DNA from: Glaciimonas sp. PCH181
GTDB taxonomy: Bacteria > Pseudomonadota > Gammaproteobacteria > Burkholderiales > Burkholderiaceae_D
Length of the DNA: 64,000 nucleotides
Direction: 5' to 3'
NCBI RefSeq assembly: GCF_003056055.1
Contig: NZ_PYFP01000002.1
Span: 310,001 to 374,000, forward strand
Shown: positions 1-9,300 of the stretch, one piece after another
Layout of the letters: every line of letters starts with the position of its first letter
How positions within the stretch are numbered: position 1 is the stretch's first letter
Made by a program: the position numbers and the translations under genes
The notes under the pieces: generated by a model
Told to the model about the DNA's origin: nothing
Seen by the model: only the letters and a program-made list of their open reading frames with translations
The model's database searches: none

Positions 1-950
1 AGGCGTGCCGCTTGTGGATCGTTGATCCAGGTTTTATAGAAATCGAACGGACAGTCGGCAACGCCTTCCGGTGCTTCGCCGGAGTTAATCTTGCCGGTAT
101 AGCCACGATGCAGCAGCTTGTACAAATGGTTCTGCGATTGCCAGTTGCGGCGCGCATCGCGGATTTGACTGACCGATAATTCGGCGTATTGAATCCCCAT
201 TTCTTCAGTCCCGCATTCGCCCAGCGTGCGGCCATCGAAGCCGACGATGGCGGAATGGCCGAAATACGAATACACGCCGTCAAAGCCGGTGGCATTGGCG
301 ACCGCGACATAAATATTGTTCATCCACGCCATGCATTTAGAGACCATGACTTGCTGTTCTTTGGCGGGGTACATATAGCCCTGACAGCGCACCACCAATT
401 CGGCCCCTTTCATCGCGCAGTCGCGCCAGATTTCGGGGTAGTTACCGTCATCGCAAATAATCAGGCTGATCTTCAACCCTTTAGGGCCATCCGAGACATA
501 CGTCTGCTCACCGGGATACCACCCTTCAATCGGCGTCCAAGGCATGATCTTGCGATATTTCTGCACGATTTCGCCGAGGTTATTCATCAGAATAAGCGTG
601 TTGTACGGCACATTGTTTGGATGATCTTCATGGCGCTCGCCGGTCAGTGAAAACACGCCCCAGACATTGGCGGTGCGGCAGGCATTGGCAAAAATATCCG
701 TCTCTTCACCGGGAATCGTGGAGGCCGTTTCCATCATTTCAGTCGGGTCGTACATAATCCCATGGCTGGAATACTCGGGGAAAATCACCAGATCCATACC
801 GGGCAAGCCCTGCTTCATGCCGACTACCATCGCGGCGATCTTGCGCACGTTGTCCAACACCTCTGCCTTGGTATGCAAGCGTGGCATTTTGTAGTTCACC
901 ACCGCAACACCAACCGCGTCTTTGCTGCCCGAAATATCACCATGTCTCAT
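1..950 (-). CDS. amiE: Aliphatic amidase, C-terminus cut by window edge
   Basis: Hydrolyses short aliphatic amides (acetamide, propionamide) to the carboxylic acid and ammonia in the cytoplasm. The protein begins MRHGDISGS and follows the Pseudomonas AmiE pattern almost residue for residue. The nitrilase-family catalytic triad falls at exactly the AmiE positions: Glu59 (in FPEYSS), Lys134 (in YRKIMPW) and Cys166 (in [10 protein letters not shown]). About 316 residues are inside the window; the family is about 345 long, so roughly 30 C-terminal residues are missing. It is the last visible gene of the leftward urt operon, 61 bp after urtE, so imported amides would be hydrolysed at once. Formamidase AmiF is a related alternative, but the N-terminus favours AmiE. 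Confidence 0.95.
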   Translation of the reverse strand, partial: MRHGDISGSKDAVGVAVVNYKMPRLHTKAEVLDNVRKIAAMVVGMKQGLPGMDLVIFPEYSSHGIMYDPTEMMETASTIPGEETDIFANACRTANVWGVFSLTGERHEDHPNNVPYNTLILMNNLGEIVQKYRKIMPWTPIEGWYPGEQTYVSDGPKGLKISLIICDDGNYPEIWRDCAMKGAELVVRCQGYMYPAKEQQVMVSKCMAWMNNIYVAVANATGFDGVYSYFGHSAIVGFDGRTLGECGTEEMGIQYAELSVSQIRDARRNWQSQNHLYKLLHRGYTGKINSGEAPEGVADCPFDFYKTWINDPQAAR

Positions 951-1011
951 CGCTTCTCTCCCGTTACTTTCTCGTTATTCTCTCGTGGGTTGTTCGGATT
1001 TATTAAGTCAA

Positions 1012-1701
1012 CTACACCGATAAATAACGACTGATCGTCGCTGCATCGACTCGATCTTTGGTGTCTTCATAGACGAAGCGCCCCTTGTCGATAACTAGAA
1101 AACGGTCTGCAATTTCCATCGTAAAACTGAGCACCTGTTCGGACACGATGATCGTCAGTTCGCGGATTTTGCGGATCTCTTTCAGACTGCGCGCAATGTC
1201 TTTGATGATCGATGGCTGAATACCTTCGGTCGGTTCATCCAGCAGCAGCACTTTGGGATTAGTCGCTAAGGCGCGGGCAATCGCCAGTTGCTGTTGCTGA
1301 CCGCCGGACAGATTGCCGCCGCGCCGACTACGCATATCGAACAGCACCGGGAATAAGGCATAAAGTTCTTCGGGCACACGCCCCTGCGCCGCAGCCGGCA
1401 AGCCGGTTTGAATATTCTCCAGTACTGTCATACTCGGAAAAATCATGCGGCCCTGTGGAACATAGGCCACGCCACTGGCGACACGCTGATGGCTTTCCAT
1501 TTTTGCCAGTTCGATGCCATCGATAGTGATGCTGCCGTCACGGGTTGGCAGGATGCCCATCAAGGTTTTAAACAGCGTGGTTTTCCCCATGCCGTTGCGG
1601 CCCATGACGGCGACGATTTCCTGCTTGGCAACGTTCAAATTAATGTCATGAATGACTTGGCTCTGACCGTAACCGGAGGCGAGGTGCGCAACATTAAACA
1701 T
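1012..1701 (-). CDS. urtE: Urea/short-chain amide ABC transporter ATPase UrtE
   Basis: Second ATPase of a branched-chain-type importer for urea or short-chain amides; cytoplasmic, bound to the UrtB/UrtC channel. Walker A is GRNGMGKTT, the signature LSGGQQQQLAIARAL, and Walker B LLLDEPTEG. Length (229 residues) is normal for UrtE/LivF. A longer reading starts six bases upstream, but the Shine-Dalgarno AAGGA abuts that ATG, whereas the ATG at 1699-1701 sits six bases from it, so I chose the latter (MFNVAHLASGYG). It lies 21 bp after urtD in the operon urtABCDE-amiE. Substrate is inferred from the neighbouring amidase; a pure urea transporter is possible, but no urease genes are visible. Confidence 0.9.
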   Translation of the reverse strand: MFNVAHLASGYGQSQVIHDINLNVAKQEIVAVMGRNGMGKTTLFKTLMGILPTRDGSITIDGIELAKMESHQRVASGVAYVPQGRMIFPSMTVLENIQTGLPAAAQGRVPEELYALFPVLFDMRSRRGGNLSGGQQQQLAIARALATNPKVLLLDEPTEGIQPSIIKDIARSLKEIRKIRELTIIVSEQVLSFTMEIADRFLVIDKGRFVYEDTKDRVDAATISRYLSV

Positions 1702-1722
1702 ATGCATTCCTTGAATGAGGAC

Positions 1723-2487
1723 TTAGTGCCCGAGATAGACTTCGATGACCTTTGGATCGGCCTGCACCTGATCCATGCTGCCTTCGGCCAGAATTTTTCC
1801 CTGATGCAGCACGGTCACTTTGTGCGCAATACTTTTAACGAATTCCATGTCGTGCTCAATGACCAGCACCGAACGGCCTTTGCTGATACGCCCCAGTAAT
1901 TCAGCGGTCTTTTCGCGCTCTGAAACGCTCATCCCCGCAACCGGCTCATCCAGCATTAACAACTCTGGCTCCTGCATCAGCAACATGCCGATTTCCAGCC
2001 ATTGCTTTTGGCCGTGCGATAGCAAGTCGGCTTGCATGGTCAGATGTTGTTCCAGAAAAATTTCTTTGGCGACCATCTCTACGCGTTCGATCACGTCGGG
2101 ACTGCGCTTGAATACCAGCGCACCAAAGACCTTCCGACCGCGTGGAAAAGAAATCTCCAGATTTTCAAAGACAGAGAGATTTTCATAGATCGACGGTGTC
2201 TGAAATTTACGGCCAACGCCCGCTTGCACAATTTCGTGCTCGCGCATTTTTGTCAGTTCACGATTCTTAAACTGAATGCTGCCCGAAGTCGCCTGCGTCT
2301 TTCCACAAATCAAATCCAACACCGTCGTTTTACCTGCACCGTTAGGACCGATCACGACACGCACTTCGTTGCGCTGAACGTATAAATTCAGCTTATCTAC
2401 AGCAGTAAAGCCATCGAATGAAACGGTCAAATCTTCAATCGCCAGCACTGGATGTTCGGTGGATTCAAATCCTATCGGGCCGCTCAT
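1723..2487 (-). CDS. urtD: Urea/short-chain amide ABC transporter ATPase UrtD
   Basis: First ATPase of the UrtABCDE-type importer, 254 residues. Walker A is GPNGAGKTT, the signature LSHGQKQWLEIG is the degenerate form usual in UrtD/LivG proteins, and Walker B is LLMLDEPVAG. The start overlaps the urtC stop by four bases (ATGA), which indicates translational coupling. Like other UrtD proteins it has a short N-terminal extension before the ABC core. Forms a heterodimer with UrtE at the membrane. Confidence 0.92.
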   Translation of the reverse strand: MSGPIGFESTEHPVLAIEDLTVSFDGFTAVDKLNLYVQRNEVRVVIGPNGAGKTTVLDLICGKTQATSGSIQFKNRELTKMREHEIVQAGVGRKFQTPSIYENLSVFENLEISFPRGRKVFGALVFKRSPDVIERVEMVAKEIFLEQHLTMQADLLSHGQKQWLEIGMLLMQEPELLMLDEPVAGMSVSEREKTAELLGRISKGRSVLVIEHDMEFVKSIAHKVTVLHQGKILAEGSMDQVQADPKVIEVYLGH

Positions 2488-3668
2488 TTCGACACCTCCA
2501 GATTGCTGCTATTTACGATAGATGGTGACGCTGTTACGGGTTGCTTTTTAACAGGTGCTTCAGGGATAACCGGTGTTGCTTTACGCTTAAACTTTGCCAG
2601 CAATTTTTTGCCATGACTGTCGTATAAGCCAGCCAGACCGTTCGGGAAATACATCACCACTACGATGAACAAACCGCCCATCAAAAATAGCCATAGTTCC
2701 GGGAATGTCTCGGAGAAAAAAGTCTTGCCGAAATTGACCAGCAATGTTCCGTACACCGCTCCCAGCAAGGACATACGGCCGCCCACTGCTGCAAAAATGA
2801 CCATTTCGATGGAAGGCACTATGCCGACAAACGACGGCGACATAAAGCCGACTTGCAACGTGAACATCGCGCCACCAATCGCGGAAAATAACGCTGCGAC
2901 GCAATACACAAATATCTTGAAACTGGCGACGTCATAGCCAGAGAAACGTACCCGCTCTTCTTTATCGCGCATCGCCATCAACAAGCGACCTAATTTGGAG
3001 GTCAGGATGATGCGACCAAATACGACGCAACTCAGCAACAATCCAGCATTGATGAAATACAAAATCAGCTTGGCGGAATCGGTGCGAATATCCCACCCCA
3101 GCATCGTCTTCAAATCAGTGATGCCATTGACACCGCCCGTCAGACCTTGTTGACCGATAATCAGGATTGACAGAATCGCAGCGATAGCCTGCGTGACGAT
3201 AGAAAAATAAACATCGCCCACCCGCCGTTTGAACATCGCAATGCCAATAACCAAAGCGATTAATGTCGGCACTGCCAGCACGGCGAGAATAGTGAAAGTG
3301 AGGCTGTGAAATGGCCGCCACATCATCGGCAATTGCGTGATCTGATTCCAGTCCATGAAGTCTGGAATTCCCGGCGTGGATTGGATTTTGGTACTGATCG
3401 GGTCTGATGCTTCCAGCTTCAGAAACATTGCCATGCAATAGCCGCCCAGGCCAAAGAACACGCCCTGCCCCAAGCTGAGAATGCCGCCATAACCCCAGCA
3501 CAGCACCAGTCCGACTGCGACGAACGCGTAAGTCAGATATTTGCCGACCAGATTCAGTCGAAAGCTATCGAACAGCAGCGGGAATACCACCAGTAACAAC
3601 ACGCCCAGTATCAGCATGCCAATCGCACCGGATCGCCCGCCTAAACATTTTTCGTATGCGAAATTCAT
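2484..3668 (-). CDS. urtC: Urea/short-chain amide ABC transporter permease UrtC
   Basis: One of two inner-membrane permeases of the importer. The 394-residue protein has the LivM-type succession of hydrophobic helices and the conserved GYGGILSLGQGVFFGLGGY segment near residues 60-80, then a hydrophilic Lys/Pro-rich C-terminal tail of about 45 residues. It is 43 bp after urtB and overlaps urtD by four bases. Length and order match the canonical urtABCDE operon. Confidence 0.92.
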   Translation of the reverse strand: MNFAYEKCLGGRSGAIGMLILGVLLLVVFPLLFDSFRLNLVGKYLTYAFVAVGLVLCWGYGGILSLGQGVFFGLGGYCMAMFLKLEASDPISTKIQSTPGIPDFMDWNQITQLPMMWRPFHSLTFTILAVLAVPTLIALVIGIAMFKRRVGDVYFSIVTQAIAAILSILIIGQQGLTGGVNGITDLKTMLGWDIRTDSAKLILYFINAGLLLSCVVFGRIILTSKLGRLLMAMRDKEERVRFSGYDVASFKIFVYCVAALFSAIGGAMFTLQVGFMSPSFVGIVPSIEMVIFAAVGGRMSLLGAVYGTLLVNFGKTFFSETFPELWLFLMGGLFIVVVMYFPNGLAGLYDSHGKKLLAKFKRKATPVIPEAPVKKQPVTASPSIVNSSNLEVSK

Positions 3669-3711
3669 AGTGCGCCTTTAATCGACGGTTGGTGTAGCAC
3701 GAAGAGAGCGC

Positions 3712-4629
3712 TCATTTGCGTAGCTTTGCCGAAAACAGACCTTGCGGACGCAGCATCAGGATCAGGATCACGGCGGATAAGGTAAGCACCTTTGCCATCG
3801 AACCGGTCAAGAAAAACTCTGCCGTGGATTGGGTCTGGGCTATGGTAAAGGCCGAGGCGATGGTGCCGATCAGACTTTGCGCGCCGCCAAATACGACGAC
3901 TAAAAAGGTATCCACGATATACAGCGAACCGCTGGTTGGGCCGGTCGAACCGATGGTGGTAAATGCTGCGCCAGCGATACCAGCGACGCCGCAACCGAGG
4001 GCAAACGTGCTGCGATCAACTTTGCGCGTATTGATACCGACGGCGCCGCTCATTACTCGGTTTTGCACGGTGGCGCGAACTTGCAAACCCCAGCGCGAAC
4101 GAAACAGTAATAGAAAGATGCCGCCGGTCAGGATCAGGGTTAGTCCCATGATGAACACACCGTTGATCGGAATATCGATATTCGAAGTCAGTTTGAATGA
4201 ACCCATCAGCCATTCAGGGAGGGTTGCGCTGACTTCTTTTGCACCGAAAACGGAACGGAAAGTTTGCTGCATCGCCAGGCTCAGTCCCCAGGTTGCCAGC
4301 AGCGTATCAAGCGGTCGTTTGTACAGGCGGCTGATCATCAGCCATTCGGCCAGATAGCCGACGCCATAGGCGACGACGAACGATAAAACGATGGCGGCGA
4401 AGAAATAATACGGTTGCAAACTGGGTGCATATTGGGTGGTCAGTTGCGATAACAAATACGTGACATATGCGCCGATAGTCAGGAATTCACCGTGCGCCAT
4501 ATTGATGACGCCCATTTGTCCGAAGATGATCGCAAGACCCAATGCCATCAACAACAACACACAGAAAACAGACAGGCCATTGAAGCCCTGCATGACAAAA
4601 ACGGCACCGAATTCGGATAGCGAAACCAT
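3712..4629 (-). CDS. urtB: Urea/short-chain amide ABC transporter permease UrtB
   Basis: LivH-type inner-membrane permease, 305 residues, with the conserved GQMGVINMAHGEFLTIGAY segment near the N-terminus and about eight hydrophobic segments. A longer frame opens with GTG at 4645-4647, but AGGAG sits immediately before the ATG at 4627-4629 with normal spacing, so I start at MVSLSEFG. Some UrtB proteins carry an extra N-terminal periplasmic domain (about 500 residues); this one does not and resembles the FmdE/amide-type permeases. A hairpin with a T-run separates it from urtA. Confidence 0.92.
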   Translation of the reverse strand: MVSLSEFGAVFVMQGFNGLSVFCVLLLMALGLAIIFGQMGVINMAHGEFLTIGAYVTYLLSQLTTQYAPSLQPYYFFAAIVLSFVVAYGVGYLAEWLMISRLYKRPLDTLLATWGLSLAMQQTFRSVFGAKEVSATLPEWLMGSFKLTSNIDIPINGVFIMGLTLILTGGIFLLLFRSRWGLQVRATVQNRVMSGAVGINTRKVDRSTFALGCGVAGIAGAAFTTIGSTGPTSGSLYIVDTFLVVVFGGAQSLIGTIASAFTIAQTQSTAEFFLTGSMAKVLTLSAVILILMLRPQGLFSAKLRK

Positions 4630-4678
4630 GGTGACTCCTGACGGCACAAAAAAGGAAACTGGACGAAAAATGTGTAAG

Positions 4679-4716
4679 AAAAAAAGTCAGGCGATGGTGC
4701 TGCACGCCTGACTTTT
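4679..4716 (-). terminator. Intergenic hairpin with T-run between urtA and urtB
   Basis: AAAAGTCAGGCG at 4682-4693 pairs perfectly with CGCCTGACTTTT at 4705-4716 (12 bp stem, 11-base loop). On the minus strand it is followed by seven Ts. It has the form of an intrinsic terminator inside the operon. The expected effect (inference) is partial termination, giving more UrtA binding protein than membrane components. Confidence 0.8.
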
Positions 4717-4731
4717 ACGACTGCAAAACTA

Positions 4732-5985
4732 TTATTGGTAACCCTTAGGGAAAGGATTAGGTTCGATCATGTCCGACGTATAAACAACTTTGAACTGGCC
4801 GTCTTTTTGCGCTTCACCGATGACGGTTTTGCTCCACAGATGATGATTCGGATGAATTTTTACATCGCCTTCAGGGGATGTTTTCAGCTCGATTCCTGGC
4901 GAAGCGGCAACGACTTTATCGACGTCAAAACTACCGGCTTTTTCAACAGCTGCTTTCCACAACCAAGGTCCCAGATAGGCGGCTTGGGTAACATCGCCGA
5001 TGACGGCATTCGCGCCGTATTTGGCTTTGAATTCGGCGACGAATTTCTTGTTAGCTGGGTTGTCCAGACTTTGGAAATATTTCATCGAAGCGTAGAAACC
5101 TTCGACGTTTTCACCGCCGATGCCAAGCATTTCATCTTCCGTAACTGAAATAGTCAGCAGGTTCTGGGTCTTAGCAGTGACGCCAGCGGCCTTCAATTGC
5201 TTGTAGAACGCCACGTTACTGCCGCCAACCACGTCAGCAAAAATTACGTCTGGTTTTTTCAGTTTGATTTTGTTGATCAAAGAACCGAATTGCGTGTTGC
5301 CGAGTGGGTAGTACTCTTCGCCGACGACGGAACCTTTCAGGACGTTTTCGATATGTTTGCGCGCAATTTTATTTGACGTGCGTGGCCAGATGTAGTCAGA
5401 GCCGACCAGAAAGAACGTTTTGGCTTTCTTTTCTTTGGCGACCCAGTTCAGGCCAGCCAACACCTGCTGCGTGGCTTCTTGTCCGGTATAGAAAACGTTC
5501 TTCGATTGCTCCAGACCTTCGTAAAAAGTTGGATAGTAGAGCAAGCCGTTTTCTTTTTCAAAGATCGGCAATACCGCTTTGCGTGAGGCCGATGTCCAGC
5601 AACCGAAGACGGCGGCAACGTGATCGTTCTGTAGCAATTTCTTGGCTTTTTCAGCAAAAGTTGGCCAGTCACTGGCGCCATCTTCTTGAATAATCTTGAT
5701 CTTGCGACCCAAAATACCGCCAGCAGCGTTGATCTGTTCAATCGCCAGACGCTCGGCCTGAATCGAACCTGTTTCACTGATCGCCATCGTGCCGGTAGCC
5801 GAATGCAACTGACCGACTGTTACTTCAGTATCAGTGATCGCCAGCTTGGTGGTATTGACTTTGGCGGTCGGAAATTGTTGCGCAAAAACCGTCAGTGGCA
5901 GCAGCATGGCAGCGCTGGCCGCCATTCCCATCAACATTTTGCGACGGCGGAATGACGTTAAAGAGTGAGATGAACGGTGCGACAT
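4732..5985 (-). CDS. urtA: Urea/short-chain amide ABC transporter substrate-binding protein
   Basis: Periplasmic binding protein (Peripla_BP_5/UrtA-FmdD type), 417 residues, first gene of the operon. The N-terminus carries a positively charged RRRK stretch, a hydrophobic core and cleavage near VFAQQ. The FGCWTSASRKAVLPIFE and LLYYPTFYEGLEQSKNVFYTG segments are typical of UrtA/FmdD. The start is supported by AAGGAG at 5992-5997 (plus-strand positions). The gene is separated from urtB by an intrinsic-terminator-like hairpin. Ligand (urea, formamide, acetamide or similar) cannot be read from sequence; the amidase downstream favours an amide. Confidence 0.93.
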   Translation of the reverse strand: MSHRSSHSLTSFRRRKMLMGMAASAAMLLPLTVFAQQFPTAKVNTTKLAITDTEVTVGQLHSATGTMAISETGSIQAERLAIEQINAAGGILGRKIKIIQEDGASDWPTFAEKAKKLLQNDHVAAVFGCWTSASRKAVLPIFEKENGLLYYPTFYEGLEQSKNVFYTGQEATQQVLAGLNWVAKEKKAKTFFLVGSDYIWPRTSNKIARKHIENVLKGSVVGEEYYPLGNTQFGSLINKIKLKKPDVIFADVVGGSNVAFYKQLKAAGVTAKTQNLLTISVTEDEMLGIGGENVEGFYASMKYFQSLDNPANKKFVAEFKAKYGANAVIGDVTQAAYLGPWLWKAAVEKAGSFDVDKVVAASPGIELKTSPEGDVKIHPNHHLWSKTVIGEAQKDGQFKVVYTSDMIEPNPFPKGYQ

Positions 5986-6093
5986 GCAGTGCTCCTTGAG
6001 AACGATGGACTAAAGAAATCGGTTGGCGTTTTGAATTTGCGCTAATCGGAACGCGTTGGATTGGAGAGTAAGTTTTGCGCCGCAGTGCAGCAA

Positions 6094-6109
6094 TACGTTA
6101 TTTGACGTA
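6094..6109. promoter_or_regulatory. Candidate operator 1 (7-2-7 inverted repeat) in urtA/kinase divergent region
   Basis: TACGTTA-TT-TGACGTA, symmetric at six of seven pairs, centred about 116 bp before the urtA start. Read on the minus strand it matches operator 2 at 15 of 16 bases. The 7-2-7 spacing and the TAC ends are those of NarL/FixJ-family sites, and the only nearby regulator is a LuxR/NarL-type response regulator (9716-10408). Binding is inference. Confidence 0.55.
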
Positions 6110-6202
6110 AGAAGCCCGCACTGAATCGGTGCGCCAATGGCGTGAAATTGGGGTGGTGAGAGGCATGCAAAGCCAAAAAATGGCTGAAATACGCATGCGG
6201 CC

Positions 6203-6218
6203 TACGTCAAATGACGTA
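6203..6218. promoter_or_regulatory. Candidate operator 2 (perfect 7-2-7 inverted repeat)
   Basis: TACGTCA-AA-TGACGTA, a perfect 7 bp inverted repeat around AA. It is 109 bp from operator 1 (about ten helical turns) and about 96 bp before the GTG start of the kinase gene. An upstream ATG of the kinase frame lies inside this palindrome, which argues that translation begins downstream. Confidence 0.6.
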
Positions 6219-6306
6219 TAAGCGAGGCCGCTCACTGGTGTGGAAATTGCTTAAGTGTAGAGACAAAACAACGCCATTTAGCCGTAGCAAAAGAGGACCG
6301 AATTCC

Positions 6307-9300
6307 GTGAAAGCCCCTGCCACCCAGCGCATCGTCAAAGTCCGGCGCGATTACAACACCTGGGTCGCCAACGAGACGCTGGAAGACTACGCGCTGCGGT
6401 TTACACCACGCTCCTTCCGCAAATGGTCAGAGTTTCGACTGGCGAATACCGCCTTGGGCGCGGTGTCGTTTCTGGCGCTGGAGGCGATCAGCGGCGCGAT
6501 TACGCTGAGTTATGGCTTCACTAACGCTTTCTGGGCCATCATTTGTGTGACGCTGCTGTTTTTTCTGACGGGCTTGCCGATCAGTTATTACGCGGCGAAA
6601 TACGGCGTGGATATGGATTTGCTGACACGCGGCGCGGGATTCGGCTATATCGGCTCGACCATTACGTCGCTGATTTATGCGTCATTTACATTTATCTTTT
6701 TTGCACTGGAGGCGTCGATCATGGCGCAGGCGGTCGAGCTGTATTTCGGCTTGCCGTTAGTGCTGGGCTACATTATTTGCTCGTTGATCGTGATTCCGAT
6801 GGTGACTTACGGGATCACACTGATTAATCGCTTGCAGATGTGGACTCAGCCAGTATGGATTGTGTTGCTGCTGCTGCCGTACATCGCGGTCTTGCATAAA
6901 GAACCGGATGCGGTCGCTAACTTAATGTCTTTTGCCGGACGGGCTGAGGATGGCACGGCATTTAACGTCGTGCTGTTTGGCTCGGCTGCGACAGTGGCAT
7001 TTTCGTTGATCGCGCAAATCGGTGAACAAGTCGATTTTCTGCGCTTTTTGCCGGAGAAAACGCCCGCAAATCGGGTCCGCTGGTGGAGCGCATTATTGCT
7101 GGCTGGTCCCGGCTGGATTTTAATCGGCGCAGCTAAAATGCTAGGCGGCGCTTTATTGGCGTATCTGGCAATTCAGCACGAAGTACCGATGGAAAAGGCA
7201 ATCGAGCCGACGCAAATGTATCTGATCGGCTATCGCTATGTATTTTCCGACCCGGCCTGGGGATTGGCTGCGGTGGCGGCATTTGTGGTGGTATCGCAAA
7301 TCAAAATTAATGTCACCAATGCTTACGCCGGTTCGCTGGCATGGTCGAATTTCTTTGCGCGTCTGACACATAGCCATCCCGGGCGCGTGGTCTGGTTGGT
7401 CTTCAATGTTTTGATCGCCGTGTTGCTGATGGAGTTGGGCGTATTTAATGCACTGGAACATGTATTGGGCCTGTATTCGCTGGTCGCGATTTCGTGGATC
7501 GGCGCGGTGGTCTCTGATCTGGTGATCAACAAACCGCTAGGCTTAAGTCCGCCGCATATTGAATTTAAACGTGCGCATTTGTATGACATTAATCCGGTCG
7601 GCGTCGGCGCAATGCTGTTAGCGTCGGTGTTGTCGGGGATTGCGATGGCGGGCGTGTTTGGCGTCGTCGCCAAAGCGATGTCGCCGTTTATTGCGTTGGG
7701 CAGTGCGTTGCTGATTGCGCCGATCATCGCGTGGCTGACGAAGGGCCGCTATTATATTGCGCGCCCGAATACGTTGATGGATGAGACCGATACGGCGCTT
7801 AACGAAAACACGCACGCACAATTAGAGTGCGTGATTTGCGAAAAGCAATTTGAGACGCCGGATATGGCGCATTGCCCAGCCTATCAAGGCGCGATTTGTT
7901 CGCTATGCTGCTCGCTGGATGCGCGTTGTAATGACCGCTGCAAGACCGATGCGCGGATGCCGGATCAAATTTTTAATGCATTGCGCCGGATATTGCCGGT
8001 ACGGTTTACCCGCAAATTAAATACGCGGATAGGGCACTATCTGATCGTCTTCGGCCTGCTGTCAGCAGGACTGGCCCTGATTTTATGGACGTTGTATTAC
8101 CAGCAAGTCGTGCCGGTGGCCGGAGTTGCGTCCACGCCCGCATCGATGTCCGAGGTTTTTATTAAATTGTTTGCGGTATTAATTGTGGTTACTGGCGTCG
8201 GCACATGGTGGTTGATTCTGACCAATGAAAGCCGCAAAGTGGCACATGAAGAATCCGAGCGCCAGACCAATCTGCTGCTGCAAGAGATCGAAGCGCATAA
8301 ACAAACCGATAGCGAATTGCAACGCGCCAAAGAAGCGGCAGAGGCGGCAAATTTAGCAAAAAGTCGCTTCGTGACAGGGATGAGTCACGAATTACGCACG
8401 CCGTTGAATAGCATTCTGGGTTACGCGCAAATTTTGCAACTGGACGCGGCGTTGCCAGCAGGCAGGCGCGATGCGGTTGGCGTGATTCGTAGCAGCGGCG
8501 AACATTTGTTGAGTCTGATTGACGGCCTGCTCGATATTGCACGGATAGAAGCAGGCAAAATGCGACTGGCATCCGACGAGGTGCCGCTGAACGAATTTTT
8601 GGATCAGATCGTGGATATGATCGCACCACAAGCTGCCGAGAAAGGCTTGCAGTTTCAGTTCGATAAAGGCGAACGCATGCCAGAGGTGGTGCACGCCGAT
8701 CAAAAACGTTTGCGTCAGATTCTGATTAATCTGCTGGGCAATGCCGTCAAGTTTACTGATAGCGGAAGCGTGACATTACGAGTGCGTTATCTGCGGGAAA
8801 TGGCGTACTTCGATATCGTCGATAGCGGCATCGGCATCAACGCCGAAGACCTGACGCGGATATTTCTGCCGTTTGAGCGCAGCGATGCGGCCAATCTGCG
8901 TGAGGATATCGGCACCGGTCTGGGTCTGGCGATCAGCAGCATGCTGACCCATATCATGGGCGGCCAACTTACAGTCAAGAGTGAAATCGGCATCGGCAGT
9001 ACGTTTCAGCTAAAGATTTACTTGCCGCAAGTAAATGTTCCGCGTCCACGCTTGAAACTGGAAGATCAAATGTCGGGCTATCGCGGTGCTAGAAAACGCA
9101 TTCTGATCATTGACGACCAAGCCTCGCAGCGGGCGGTGTTGCACGCCATTTTGTCGCCATTGGGTTTTGTGATTGCGCAAGCTGATAGCGGAGCCGCAGG
9201 GTTGGCAGCGATTGCGGCGCAATTGCCTGATTTGGTGCTGCTGGATATTTCTATGCCGATCATGGATGGCTGGGCGGTCTGCCGCACGATACGCGCGCGC

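Noticed and set aside
6211..6306. ATG at 6211 as the start of the permease-kinase
   Set aside because: Lies inside the perfect palindrome and lacks a ribosome site; GTG at 6307 has AAGAGGA and gives a family-like N-terminus.
5986..6306. Riboswitch (for example guanidine type) before the urt operon
   Set aside because: No conserved riboswitch core seen; the clear features are the two palindromes.
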